From: Desulfospira joergensenii DSM 10085
Lineage (GTDB): Bacteria > Desulfobacterota > Desulfobacteria > Desulfobacterales > Desulfobacteraceae
Reading direction: 5' to 3'
Length of the DNA stretch: 64,000 bases
NCBI RefSeq assembly: GCF_000420085.1
Contig: NZ_ATUG01000002.1
Location: forward strand, 868,001-932,000
The notes under the pieces were generated by a model. It was not told the DNA's origin and did not search any database. It saw only the letters and a list, made by a program, of their open reading frames with translations. The translations under genes and the position numbers were made by a program. Shown one piece after another: positions 1 through 9,245 of this stretch. Each line of letters starts with the position of its first letter. Within the stretch, counting starts at the first letter, position 1.

Positions 1-688
1 GGGCAGTTTCCGGCCAGTCGCCCGGGCGGGGAAGGACAGCCTCGCTATAGGCATGGAGAACCGGGATATCCTGCCCCGTACCGGTCTTTAGAAAATTAAA
101 TTTTTTCAATGGCCCCAGGCCGATGTCCCTGCGGAACTCTTTGATATACTTTCCGAGAAAGATCCCGGTCAGGGAGGTGATGATCTGATAGCTCAGGCGA
201 TTGTACCATCCACCCAGCTTCAGGTCCGGCAGCGCGAGAAAAGGGCGCTCAGATGTGGGTACAAACATGGGAATCGGGGTTGCCAGGGCGCATCCTATCC
301 CCAGTTTCTCTGCGATATGGGGGGCAGCACCGGCTTTGGGATGGTATAGGATGAAGTCGGGCCTGGCCTTTTCTGCAGCTTCCCAGGTTTCCCGCAGCAG
401 GGCTTTTTGCAGGGACTGGGTCTGTTTGGCCAGTTTTATATTCTGCTTTACCACATCAAAGATATTTGTGGTGTTCTCCAGGAGATCCTTTCCCTGATCC
501 GTATCGACGATCGACAGCAGTCCGTCTCCCAGGTATCCGTATTCAAGTCCATTGGCGGCAACAAATTCCCGGAAGCGTTCGCTCGTGGCAAGGGTCACAC
601 GATGTCCGGCATCTTCCAGCCCTTTTCCCAGAGCCACATAGGGCTGGACATCCCCGCGGGATCCATAGGTTGCGATGAATATTCTCAT
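1..688 (-). CDS. Glycosyltransferase, GT1/GT28 (sterol-glucosyltransferase-like), 3' end off window
   Basis: The minus-strand frame from the ATG at 688 stays open to the window edge, giving about 229 N-terminal residues. It opens MRIFIATYGSRGDVQPYVAL, the nucleotide-sugar glycosyltransferase signature of the GT28-type N-terminal Rossmann domain shared by sterol glucosyltransferases, rhamnosyltransferases and macrolide glycosyltransferases. The conserved GSRGDVQP loop and the following GLEDAGHRVTLAT are visible. The C-terminal donor-binding half is missing, so sugar donor and acceptor cannot be told. It probably glycosylates a lipid or secondary metabolite at the cytoplasmic face of the membrane. 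The start has only a weak purine-rich upstream stretch but fits the family N-terminus exactly. Downstream partners lie outside the window. Confidence 0.85.
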   Translation of the reverse strand, partial: MRIFIATYGSRGDVQPYVALGKGLEDAGHRVTLATSERFREFVAANGLEYGYLGDGLLSIVDTDQGKDLLENTTNIFDVVKQNIKLAKQTQSLQKALLRETWEAAEKARPDFILYHPKAGAAPHIAEKLGIGCALATPIPMFVPTSERPFLALPDLKLGGWYNRLSYQIITSLTGIFLGKYIKEFRRDIGLGPLKKFNFLKTGTGQDIPVLHAYSEAVLPRPGDWPETA

Positions 689-763
689 ATCTTCTGCATA
701 ATAAATAGATTCACAGCCTCTCCGCTCATGATCATTGGCTGTACCTGTGTGCAAGAACCCAGT

Positions 764-1435
764 TTAGTCGGATTTTTTCTTGCCGGCTTTCATTTTTACG
801 TACCAGTCTTCTTTGCCGTATAGCTTATCTGAACATTCAGGGCACATGCCGTGGGTCATGGATGCTTCGGAGTGATTCTCAATATAGGTCTCCAGGTAAT
901 TCCAGTTTCCCTGGTCATCCCGGATTTTTTTACAATAGCTGCATATGGGCAGAATCCCTTTAAGGGTCTTTATTTCATCCATTGCCTGTTTCAGTTCCTG
1001 GTTCATTTTGGCCAGGTCTTGGTTCTTCTCCTTCAGATCCTTTTGGGATTGATACAGCAGGATATGGGTTTTCACCCGGGTCAGCACTTCTGACTGTTCA
1101 AAGGGTTTGGTGATGTAGTCCACTCCGCCGGTTTCAAAGGCAAGGACTTTGTTTTCCGTATCATCCAGGGCGCTTAAGAAGATGACGGGGACATCTTTGA
1201 TTTGCTCCATCTGTTTGAGCTTGCGGCAGACGGTGAATCCGTCAAGGCCGCCGGGCATCATGATGTCTAGAAGGATGAGATCCGGGACCAGGGTTTCGGC
1301 TGCCTGGAGGGCGGTACGGCCGTTGGTGATGGGGCGGACTTTATATCCCTGGGCAGAGAGCATCTGTCTTAATACACTCAGGTTGTTGGGTTCATCGTCT
1401 ACGATCAAGATATTGGCGAACTCAGGGCTGCTCAT
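764..1435 (-). CDS. Response regulator: receiver domain, coiled coil, C-terminal CxxC/CxxC domain
   Basis: This 223-residue cytosolic protein has a CheY-like receiver at about residues 8-125, with acidic pocket DD13-14, phospho-acceptor D57 in LILLDIMMPG and K110 in YITKPF. A Gln/Lys-rich helical linker (about 126-160) follows, then a small domain with two Cys pairs (C165-x2-C168 and C198-x2-C201) that could bind a metal. There is no DNA-binding, GGDEF or HD domain, so the output is unknown. I chose the ATG at 1435 because AAGGAG lies nine bases upstream; a longer in-frame start at 1495 would sit deep inside the neighbouring gene. It overlaps the end of the upstream hybrid kinase gene by 14 bases, so the two are co-translated and the kinase is the likely phosphodonor. 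Confidence 0.85.
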   Translation of the reverse strand: MSSPEFANILIVDDEPNNLSVLRQMLSAQGYKVRPITNGRTALQAAETLVPDLILLDIMMPGGLDGFTVCRKLKQMEQIKDVPVIFLSALDDTENKVLAFETGGVDYITKPFEQSEVLTRVKTHILLYQSQKDLKEKNQDLAKMNQELKQAMDEIKTLKGILPICSYCKKIRDDQGNWNYLETYIENHSEASMTHGMCPECSDKLYGKEDWYVKMKAGKKKSD

Positions 1436-4400
1436 TTCTGATGCTCCTTTTTTCGAAAAGTGCCTGCAGGGTTTCGAACTGGTATACTTTGGCACAGGCC
1501 GATAACCGGTTCCCCAGTTCAGGATCCGCAGTATGGATTTTTTCGATGGCGGAAAGGGTCATTTCATAGTCAAATGAAAATACAGCCTGCTCCAACCGGG
1601 TGGTGATGTCCCCGGGAATCCGATCCAGCAGCACAGGTCCCCACGGTTCCTCTTTTCCCCTTTCTCTGCCTTTGGTCGGCGGTTCCGGGTCTGTCTCTTC
1701 CGGAGAGACAAAGGCTGCACCAAGGTGGCGGGTCATTTTTTTTAACACCTCCTGCCGGTCTGCGGGCTTGGCCACAAAATCGTCACACCCCGCTTCCATG
1801 CAGGCAATCCGGTCTTCTTCAAAGGCGGATGCGGAGATGCCGATAATTTTCAGGCCGGGGTCTTGCTTTTGCCGGATTCGGCGGGTGGCCGCAAGTCCGT
1901 CCATCCCCTCCATCTGAATATCCATCCATACCAGATGGGGCCGCCAGTCATGGATAATCTCAAAGGCTGTTTCTGCACAGGGGGCTCCTTTTACCAAAAA
2001 ACCGGCTTTGTCCAGGATGGAGGTCAGCAGCATTCTGTTGTTGTCTGAATCATCCACAACCAGAATCCGGTACCGGGGCTGGTCCGGTGCCAGAACCCGG
2101 TGATGGTATCGGCCGGCCCTGTCCGTCCCGGGCCCGTCAAACCGGCCGGCCCTGTCTTCTTTTTGGATTTCAATGGTAAAGGAAAAGCCGGAACCCTCAC
2201 CGGTTTCACTGTCAAGGACGATGGTTCCCCCCATCATTTCCACCAGGGTCTGGCAGATGGACAGGCCCAGACCGGTGCCTCCGGGGGCCTGGCTGTCATG
2301 GCCGGCCTGCATAAAGGGTTTGAAAATTTTGTCCCTGTATTCCGGAGCAATCCCCTTTCCCGTATCCCGGACCGCAAAGCAAAGGCTGGATCTGTCCGGG
2401 GGGGCGAAAGGAGAACCAGAGGCCACGCTGACGGTAACCCCCCCTTTTTCGGTGTTTTTTATGCCGTTCACAATCAGATTGACCAGGACCTGCCGCAGCC
2501 TGGCCTTGTCCGCCCGGATAACCCCGGGCAGGCCCGGTGCAAGGCGGAACTTCAGGTAGAGGCCCTTTTCATCTGCCATGGCCCGGAGCATATCATCGAT
2601 ATGGGCCATGAAATCCGTAAGGCTGAATACGGATGCTTTGAGTACAATCCGGCCGGCCTCTATCTTTGACATGTCCAGGATATCGCTGATCAGGGAAAGC
2701 AGGTGTTCTCCGCTGCTGTTTATGATTCTCAGGTTTTCTTTCTGGGTCGGGTCCAGGCCCTTGTCGTCCGCCATGATCTGTGAAAATCCCAGGATGGCGT
2801 TCAGCGGGGTCCTCAGTTCATGGCTCATATTGGCAAGGAAGATGCTTTTGGACCTGTTGGCCGCTTCGGCCTGGTCCCTAGCCGCTTCAAGGTCATTGGC
2901 CATCCGCCTCAGGCGGCGGTTCCAATAAAGAACCAGCAGCAGAAACACAAGGCCTCCGCTTCCGAGTTTCCACATCATTGAATAATCCGGCTGATATTCA
3001 AAGGTGACACTGGCCCATTTGCTGTATATATTGTTTTGTTCTTCTGTGGAAATGCCGGCCATGGCCTTTTGCAGCAGGTCCCGCAGTACCGGGTTCTCTT
3101 TGCTGCACCCCAGGGCCACCTCCAGGTGATACGGGGTTCCGCCCGACACTTTCAGGGTGGTAAATCCCTCCCGTCCAATCACGTGTCCGGCGGCTGCCAG
3201 GCTGCCCACAAAGGCAAAGGCCTCCTTTCCCGCCACGGCCAGGAGTCCGTCTTTGACCCGGTTAACCTTTAAAATCCGGATGCCGGGATGGGCCGATGAA
3301 AGCTGTCCATGAAAGGGCCTGCCGGTCACCACGGCCACGGTTTTATTTTCTAAAAATGCCGGACTGCTGACATAGGGCACATCTTCACGGGTCACAATCA
3401 CGATGGGAAAGCTCAGATAGGGATCGGTAAAGATCAGTCCTTTTCGATCCTGTCCGGCCGGAAAAATCCCGGTGAGAAAATCGATTTGACCGGCCTGGAC
3501 CGCCCGGGGTACATCGGACCAGTTTTCCGAAGCCACAGGCTCCACTTTCACCCCCAGCTTTTGGCCGACGATCTCAAGGTAGTCCTCTGCCATGCCGCTC
3601 ATCTTATTGTTCCGGTTCAAATATGTGACCGGTGGCCAATCCGGATCAAAGCCCATCCGAAGTACGGGATGGGAGGCCAGAAACGAACGCTCCGATTCGT
3701 TGAGCACCAGGGTTCCGGGCTGTTTGTTGAATTCCAGCCACTTGAGGTGAAGGGCCTGTTTTTCCCCCTGGGTGATGGCATCCATGCCCCTCTGGATGAT
3801 CTGCAAAAGCATGGGCCAGTCTTTTCGGATCCCGATATAGAGCAGGGGCGATTCCACCCGGCCCCCAAGATCGGTCTCTCCTGCAATTTTCAGATTCGGC
3901 ACCAGATGCCGGTTAATGACAAAATTGGTCTCTGCCATGGATCCGAGATAGGCGTCTGCCCTGCCGTAGGAGACCTGCCGGAGTCCTTCTGCCGCACTTT
4001 CCACCTCTAGGACCTCAATTCCGGGGTAATGGGCCTTTACCTGTTCCGTGCTGGCAAATCCTTTGATGCCCGTCAGGATTCGTCCCTTGAGGGTTTCAAT
4101 GCTGCTGATGTCCTGCCTGTCCTGATGGATGACCAGGATATAGGGGGTATCGATATAAGACGTTGTAAAAAGAAAATGTTTTTTTCTTTCTTCGGTTTTC
4201 CAGATGGCCGGAAAAACATCTATCCGGCGCTGGATTCCCATATTCAATAGTTCGTCCCAGCGAAAACCGTTGATATACTCCAGCTTCAACCCGGTTTTTT
4301 CGGCGATGATATTCAACAGGTCAATGGAATATCCCTTTGCTTTGCCGTCTTCAGCGTAGTCAAAGGGTGTCCAGTCCATTTCGTTTGCCACCCGGACCAT

Positions 4401-4535
4401 TGGGTGCTCTTTGATAAACACCTTTTCAGCCTCGGTGAGATTGATCTGTGCCGCAGCGCCTGAAAAGGGGAAGATCAATAAAAACCAGGCAATGATGATC
4501 ATTGCTTTTAAATGATCTGTCGAGTGGCGCTGCAT
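1422..4535 (-). CDS. Hybrid histidine kinase with two periplasmic solute-binding domains (BvgS/EvgS-like)
   Basis: This 1037-residue membrane sensor kinase has a hydrophobic N-terminus (about 10-28), then two tandem SBP_bac_3 (Venus-flytrap) domains at about 40-270 and 285-510. A membrane helix (about 525-540) and a coiled coil follow. The HisKA dimerisation domain has H572 in FLANMSHELRTPLNA, then comes a HATPase_c domain with the GTGLGLSI G-box, and a receiver near 810-925 (acceptor Asp in LVWMDIQMEG). The C-terminal 100 residues are helical and resemble the degenerate tail of such hybrids, with no clear Hpt histidine. The layout matches the BvgS/EvgS class, in which the flytrap domains sense small ligands. 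A GGAGG motif sits 12 bases before the ATG. The overlapping downstream response regulator is the likely partner. The ligand is unknown. Confidence 0.9.
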   Translation of the reverse strand: MQRHSTDHLKAMIIIAWFLLIFPFSGAAAQINLTEAEKVFIKEHPMVRVANEMDWTPFDYAEDGKAKGYSIDLLNIIAEKTGLKLEYINGFRWDELLNMGIQRRIDVFPAIWKTEERKKHFLFTTSYIDTPYILVIHQDRQDISSIETLKGRILTGIKGFASTEQVKAHYPGIEVLEVESAAEGLRQVSYGRADAYLGSMAETNFVINRHLVPNLKIAGETDLGGRVESPLLYIGIRKDWPMLLQIIQRGMDAITQGEKQALHLKWLEFNKQPGTLVLNESERSFLASHPVLRMGFDPDWPPVTYLNRNNKMSGMAEDYLEIVGQKLGVKVEPVASENWSDVPRAVQAGQIDFLTGIFPAGQDRKGLIFTDPYLSFPIVIVTREDVPYVSSPAFLENKTVAVVTGRPFHGQLSSAHPGIRILKVNRVKDGLLAVAGKEAFAFVGSLAAAGHVIGREGFTTLKVSGGTPYHLEVALGCSKENPVLRDLLQKAMAGISTEEQNNIYSKWASVTFEYQPDYSMMWKLGSGGLVFLLLVLYWNRRLRRMANDLEAARDQAEAANRSKSIFLANMSHELRTPLNAILGFSQIMADDKGLDPTQKENLRIINSSGEHLLSLISDILDMSKIEAGRIVLKASVFSLTDFMAHIDDMLRAMADEKGLYLKFRLAPGLPGVIRADKARLRQVLVNLIVNGIKNTEKGGVTVSVASGSPFAPPDRSSLCFAVRDTGKGIAPEYRDKIFKPFMQAGHDSQAPGGTGLGLSICQTLVEMMGGTIVLDSETGEGSGFSFTIEIQKEDRAGRFDGPGTDRAGRYHHRVLAPDQPRYRILVVDDSDNNRMLLTSILDKAGFLVKGAPCAETAFEIIHDWRPHLVWMDIQMEGMDGLAATRRIRQKQDPGLKIIGISASAFEEDRIACMEAGCDDFVAKPADRQEVLKKMTRHLGAAFVSPEETDPEPPTKGRERGKEEPWGPVLLDRIPGDITTRLEQAVFSFDYEMTLSAIEKIHTADPELGNRLSACAKVYQFETLQALFEKRSIRNEQP

Positions 4536-4632
4536 GGGTCGGTTAATCCTCCATCGGCGGTTAAAAAGGTATCATCTCACCTTCTCTGGAAAACTGCAAG
4601 CCGGTATGGATCATAGACCCGGGCGGGCCCTG

Positions 4633-4700
4633 TTTTTATAGCCGTTTTCAAAATAAAATCCCGGTTACCGTCCCGAGGAGCAAAGATTACCTGCTCATTC
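4633..4700. repeat. Dispersed repeat, copy A (partner at 50949-51016)
   Basis: These 68 bases align without gaps to 50949-51016. Counting by eye gives about 52 identical positions of 68, including the shared cores TTTTTATAGC, CTCATTC and GAGGAGCAA. Both copies are intergenic. No open frame is conserved between them. It may be a remnant of a small mobile repeat or a conserved RNA element; function unknown. Confidence 0.6.
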
Positions 4701-4725
4701 AATCACCGGGCAAAGTTTCAAAACA

Positions 4726-4753
4726 GGGTCGTCCTTCCCAAGAAGGACGACCC
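4726..4753 (-). terminator. Hairpin terminator after the chemoreceptor gene
   Basis: A perfect 11-bp stem (GGGTCGTCCTT / AAGGACGACCC) with a 6-base loop lies about 70 bases past the stop of the minus-strand chemoreceptor gene. Read on the minus strand it is followed by TGTTTTG, a modest U tract. It probably ends the chemoreceptor transcript before the hybrid-kinase gene. Confidence 0.65.
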
Positions 4754-4822
4754 CGTGCCGTTGCCTCTCTTTTCGCTAAACCGGTTGAGAACCGCAACCA
4801 TATGACCCTTTTCGGGTCGAAA

Positions 4823-7201
4823 TTAAATCTTAAACCGTCCGACCAATTCGCTGAGATTTACGGCCAGTTGAGACAGGCCTTCTGCGCTATCTTTAACCCT
4901 GCTGCTGCCGGAGTTGATCTGGGCTGCGGCCTCGCTGACTTCGGCAATCTCACTGGTCACACTGAGGGCTGCCGTATTGGCCTGGTTTACATTCCCGTTG
5001 ACTTCTTCAACTCCCTGGGCCGCCTGGCTGACACTATTGGCTATTTCAAGGGTGGAGGAGGATTGCTCTTCCATTGCGGCAGCAACCCCGCTGACAATCT
5101 CATCAATCTCATTGATCACACCCACAACGGTTTCAATCACGTTTACGGATTCTGCCGTTGTGGCCTGAACATTGGCAATCTTGGTATTGATTTCACTGGT
5201 AGCCTGGGCTGTCTGCTGGGCAAGCTCTTTTATTTCACCGGCCACAACGGCAAATCCTTTCCCGGCCTCTCCTGCCCGGGCCGCTTCAATGGTGGCATTC
5301 AGAGCCAGCAAGTTTGTCTGTTCAGATATATCGGCTATGGTTTCTGTTACCTTGTTGATCTCAGCCGCAGCCTTTCCAAGATCATCAACCTTTGATAACA
5401 CTTCCTTTGCCTTGGATACCGCATTTTGGGTGGTCGTATTTCCCCGGGTCATATTATCTGTGATTTCCTGGATGGTCGCCCGCATCTCTTCAATGGCCGC
5501 AACAATGGTTTGAATATTTGCGGTGGTCTGCTCGGATGCCGCTGCCACATCGGTCATGTTTGTACTCATCTCCTCGGCGGCAGATGCAACGCGGGTGGAT
5601 CTGTTCGCCGTCTGATCCGAATTTGAAGCAATCTGTTTGGAGACGGAAGATAATTGATCGGATGATCCTGAAAGGGTATCGACGCCGGATGAAATTTCCC
5701 GGATCATGGACTGGAGTTTCTCAATAAAGAGATTGATCCACTGGGCCAGTTCTCCCACTTCATCCTTGGAAGCTACATTCAGGCGCTTTGTTAAATCCCC
5801 TTCCCCTTCTGCAATATCCTTGATCATTTCATTGGTTTCCCGGATGGGGTTCAGGATGGAACGTACAAGAAAAAACGCCAGAGCCATGCCAAATACAGCC
5901 CCTGAAATGACAAACACAAGAATAATGGAGTTGGCGGTTTTCTCTGTAGACGTCATGTTTTGACTGATCCCGGAAGAAACCTGCTGCATCTTTGTCATCC
6001 CGTCCTTGAGACTTTTTGTCGCAGCACTCGAGCTGAACTGGGCCTTTTCCATGTTATCGGAATAGGATTCCCAGCTTTTCATATAGGCTTCGGCTGCTTC
6101 TTTGATCCCGGGTGTTGCCTTTTCGGCAGCAATGATCTCCGAGAGAAAGTCCAGGGTTTGCTGACTTCCGGCATTAAACATCATGTGATAGAGGCTGGCC
6201 AGTCTGGCGTGAATCATTGTTTTTTCCAAGGTGTTCAATTGTTCGATACCTTTGAAACCCTGGGAAACAATCTTGTTCATTTCCTGGCTGGCCTTGTCGA
6301 TATCCTCCAGATAAATACCGGCACATATGATCATATCCCAGGGCTTAAAATACCGGGCCATGGTTACCTTGGGAAAGAGAGAGTCTCCTTTTCCCGGCTT
6401 TGTCCAATAGTACTCCGTTGTGGAAGACCCTTTTTCCAGGGCGTTTTTAACAAGTTCAACCATAAAGGTTTTTCCGGTTTTTTTGTCTTGTATTTTGCTG
6501 AAATCCATGCCTTCCAGTTCTGCTTTGGCACCGTGGGCAATAAGGGTATAATTTTTCTGGACCACGAAAAAATAATTATCCCCGTTAAAATGCAGATTTC
6601 GAATTGTCTCCAAAGTTTCTTTTCTGGTTTTTCCCGCAGAATGATTGAACTTTATGACATTAAGGCCGAGTTCCAGTATGTCGCTTACATTTTTATACGA
6701 ATAATCCTTAAGGAATTTTTCACTGGCCGACATGATCCCATGGTGGATTTCGGTGCTTTCCGATTCAATATTCCGGCCGAAAATTTCGCTCATCTCAGCC
6801 GAAAATTTTTTAAGATTTTCCAACAGAGCCTTGTTGTTCTCGTGGGTGTCTTTCAGCCCGGACAAGAGTTTGTCATAGGCCTGTATGTTTTGTTCAAGGT
6901 TGTCAAAGGTGGCTGAATCCACACTTGACTCTCCCAGGGTCTTCATCTCCTGACTTACCGAATTAAAAGTTTCACGGATCGCGGTATAATCGTCAAGGTT
7001 GCCGGTCCGCCTGTATTTTTCCTGGTGAATTAAAATATTTTCCATGCCTTTTTCGATTCCCAGAACTTTCGAATGAAGGTGGACCACCGTCATTACCCTG
7101 TTCAAAGAATAAAAGCCTGTAATGCCTACAATCACAGCAATGGAAAGAATGGCGCCCACTCCTCCGATCAATTTTGTTCTGATTCGCAAATTTTTAAACA
7201 T
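4823..7201 (-). CDS. Methyl-accepting chemotaxis protein with Cache-type sensor domain
   Basis: This 792-residue membrane chemoreceptor has a first membrane helix at about 10-30 and a long periplasmic region of about 400 residues. The region contains a Cache-like segment ([16 protein letters not shown] through [15 protein letters not shown]) inside helical parts. A second membrane helix lies near 425-447, followed by HAMP (about 448-500) and the coiled-coil signalling domain. The hairpin tip [19 protein letters not shown] is canonical and would contact CheA/CheW. I see no obvious C-terminal CheR-docking pentapeptide. A strong GGGGAAAGGG lies directly upstream of the ATG. Cache domains typically bind small organic acids or amino acids directly; this ligand cannot be told. 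The gene is a single transcription unit closed by a hairpin. Confidence 0.92.
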   Translation of the reverse strand: MFKNLRIRTKLIGGVGAILSIAVIVGITGFYSLNRVMTVVHLHSKVLGIEKGMENILIHQEKYRRTGNLDDYTAIRETFNSVSQEMKTLGESSVDSATFDNLEQNIQAYDKLLSGLKDTHENNKALLENLKKFSAEMSEIFGRNIESESTEIHHGIMSASEKFLKDYSYKNVSDILELGLNVIKFNHSAGKTRKETLETIRNLHFNGDNYFFVVQKNYTLIAHGAKAELEGMDFSKIQDKKTGKTFMVELVKNALEKGSSTTEYYWTKPGKGDSLFPKVTMARYFKPWDMIICAGIYLEDIDKASQEMNKIVSQGFKGIEQLNTLEKTMIHARLASLYHMMFNAGSQQTLDFLSEIIAAEKATPGIKEAAEAYMKSWESYSDNMEKAQFSSSAATKSLKDGMTKMQQVSSGISQNMTSTEKTANSIILVFVISGAVFGMALAFFLVRSILNPIRETNEMIKDIAEGEGDLTKRLNVASKDEVGELAQWINLFIEKLQSMIREISSGVDTLSGSSDQLSSVSKQIASNSDQTANRSTRVASAAEEMSTNMTDVAAASEQTTANIQTIVAAIEEMRATIQEITDNMTRGNTTTQNAVSKAKEVLSKVDDLGKAAAEINKVTETIADISEQTNLLALNATIEAARAGEAGKGFAVVAGEIKELAQQTAQATSEINTKIANVQATTAESVNVIETVVGVINEIDEIVSGVAAAMEEQSSSTLEIANSVSQAAQGVEEVNGNVNQANTAALSVTSEIAEVSEAAAQINSGSSRVKDSAEGLSQLAVNLSELVGRFKI

Positions 7202-7703
7202 ACCCTTTCCCCATTTATTGACCCCTTTTTTCGATTTCTTCCCGGTTTCCTTTGGATTTCATTTCCCCCGGATTCTACTTCAGGCGATTCGGAATTGTCT
7301 GTAATTTTAATTCATCCTAAGTTCTGCCGGATACAGCAATCAAATTCACATTCATTCCCCTCTTCCCCTGTCAGCTCTCCTCTTTACAGATCAAAAATGA
7401 AAATCTCCCAGGAGCACTTGCAGGGTGCTGTATTAATTGCTTTATAAGTAAAAGTCAAATGGTTTATGGCGTTTGGTTTCAATGATCCGGGGTTCCAGGA
7501 ATCCTCATAACGTTTAATATTTATCGCCGATTTTTTCCCCTGTCCGCGGCTTTTTCCCTGGTCTGCGGAAAAATCGAGTACAAAATCAAAGGGATATCGA
7601 GTGGTTTTACATTCCATGGAAAAAGTGGTAGGGAATCAGTTGAGAGGCCTGCTCTGCCCTGCCGAGTCAAAGCGGAAAAAACCTGAGCCCGGGGATATGG
7701 ATC
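7202..7703. other. Divergent intergenic region, no gene seen
   Basis: These 502 bases separate the chemoreceptor (minus) from the receiver-kinase (plus) and must hold both promoters. I find no convincing sigma-70 or sigma-54 promoter. A weak AGCAC/GTGCT inverted repeat lies near 7415. A 77-codon minus-strand frame at 7384-7617 has no recognisable family, no good ribosome-binding site and unusual composition, so I do not call it a gene. Confidence 0.5.
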
Positions 7704-9245
7704 ATGAAAGATGGACCTGCCTGGAAAATCGTTTTAATTGATGATGAAGAAGATATCAGGGATGTGGTATCCATTGTCCTTGAAGATCAGGGATTTTCTG
7801 TGGCAGCCGCGGAAAACGGCGAAAAAGGCCTTGCCCTGTGCCGGACCCTGTCTCCCCAGATCGTGATCACGGACATCCGGATGCCGGGCATGGACGGTAT
7901 CCAGGTGCTTCAGACTCTTAAAGAAGAAATTGAGGATATCGAGGTCATCGTGGTGACGGCCTTCGGGGAAATTGAGATCGCAGTCCGGGCCCTTCAGCTG
8001 GATGCATCGGATTTCATCACCAAGCCCATTGACGAAGGAGCCCTTTTTGTGGCCCTGGACCGGGCCCAAAAAAGATATACCTCACAAAAAGCCCTCAAGG
8101 ACTATACCGGTTTCCTGGAAAGGGAAAAGGCAAAGACCGCCGAGGAATTGATCCGGATCTATTCTTTTCAGAAGAATCTCATTGAAAATTCCATGGACGG
8201 CATCCTGGCATGCAATGAGACGGGTCAGGTGGTCACCTTTAACCGGCAGATGGAAAAGATGCTGGGGTATAAAAAAGAGGAGATCAAGGGCCGGCGTTTT
8301 TTTCCGGAACTCTTTGAGGAAAATGGGGATCAGGCCCTGAAAAAGGCCATGGCCGGGCCTGAATTCGGAGGAGAGAACCGGCTTTTTTTATACGAAACCC
8401 TGCTGAAAACCAAGGCCGGCAGAACCATCCCGGTCCAGGTGTCGGCCGCAGTTCTGGAGGAGAGGGAGGAAGAAAGAGGCTGGGTGTGTTTTTTCCGGGA
8501 TCTGCGGCAGATCCGGAAACTGGAACGGGAGCTTTCAGACCAGGCCGGTATCCTCCACCAGGATAAGATGATGTCCCTGGGCCGGCTTTCCGCCAGTGTG
8601 GTCCATGAAATCAACAATCCCCTGTTCGGGGTTCTTAACTATGTGCGGCTCATGATCCGGATCCTGAACCGGGGCCCCCTTGAATCCGGCGACGCTGAAA
8701 AGTTCATGCGGTATCTTGCCCTTGTCGAAAAAGAGACGGAGCGGTGCTCCACCATTATTTCAAGCCTTTTGAAATTTTCCCGGAAATCAGAGCCCCGGTT
8801 CGGGGAAGTTGACCTGAACGGATTGCTGGACAAGTGCATCCTGCTCAGCCGGCATAAACTTGAACTGAGCGGGATCGAGCAGGTTTCCCGGATAGACGAG
8901 GGGCTTCCCGTGATCCAGGGGGATTCAAACCAGCTCCAGCAGTGCCTGATCAACCTGATATTCAACGCAGTGGACGCCATGCCCCGGGGCGGCACCCTGA
9001 CCCTGTCCTGCTCCCATGATCCCCGGGAGAAAAGGGTGAATCTCGGGGTCCGGGATACCGGGGCCGGGATTAAAAAAGAGGACCTGCCCCATATCTTTGA
9101 ACCCTTTTTTACCACCAAAAAGGAAGGATACGGCGTGGGCCTGGGGCTTTCAACGGTTTCCGGGATTATCGAGCATCACAGGGGGAGTGTTTCGGTGGAA
9201 AGCCGGCCCGGCCATACCCTCTTTACCATCGGGTTGCCGGTATGA
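7704..9245 (+). CDS. Cytosolic receiver-PAS-histidine kinase
   Basis: This 513-residue soluble protein has a receiver at about 8-122 (DD13-14, D57 in VITDIRMPGMDG, K107 in FITKPID), a short coiled coil and a PAS domain (about 155-270). The HisKA box has H301 in SASVVHEINNPLFG, and a HATPase_c domain carries GVGLGLSTVSGIIEHH. There are no membrane segments, so it reads a cytosolic signal or is itself controlled through its N-terminal receiver. Its stop overlaps the start of the sigma-54 activator by four bases (ATGA), so translation is coupled. The natural target of H301 is the activator's receiver, which is closely similar to this protein's own. The Shine-Dalgarno is weak. It is the first gene of the redox-signalling locus. 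Confidence 0.9.
   Translation: MKDGPAWKIVLIDDEEDIRDVVSIVLEDQGFSVAAAENGEKGLALCRTLSPQIVITDIRMPGMDGIQVLQTLKEEIEDIEVIVVTAFGEIEIAVRALQLDASDFITKPIDEGALFVALDRAQKRYTSQKALKDYTGFLEREKAKTAEELIRIYSFQKNLIENSMDGILACNETGQVVTFNRQMEKMLGYKKEEIKGRRFFPELFEENGDQALKKAMAGPEFGGENRLFLYETLLKTKAGRTIPVQVSAAVLEEREEERGWVCFFRDLRQIRKLERELSDQAGILHQDKMMSLGRLSASVVHEINNPLFGVLNYVRLMIRILNRGPLESGDAEKFMRYLALVEKETERCSTIISSLLKFSRKSEPRFGEVDLNGLLDKCILLSRHKLELSGIEQVSRIDEGLPVIQGDSNQLQQCLINLIFNAVDAMPRGGTLTLSCSHDPREKRVNLGVRDTGAGIKKEDLPHIFEPFFTTKKEGYGVGLGLSTVSGIIEHHRGSVSVESRPGHTLFTIGLPV

Noticed and set aside
7384-7617. 77-codon minus-strand frame between the chemoreceptor and receiver-kinase
   Set aside because: No ribosome site, no family, and atypical composition; more likely part of the divergent promoter region.
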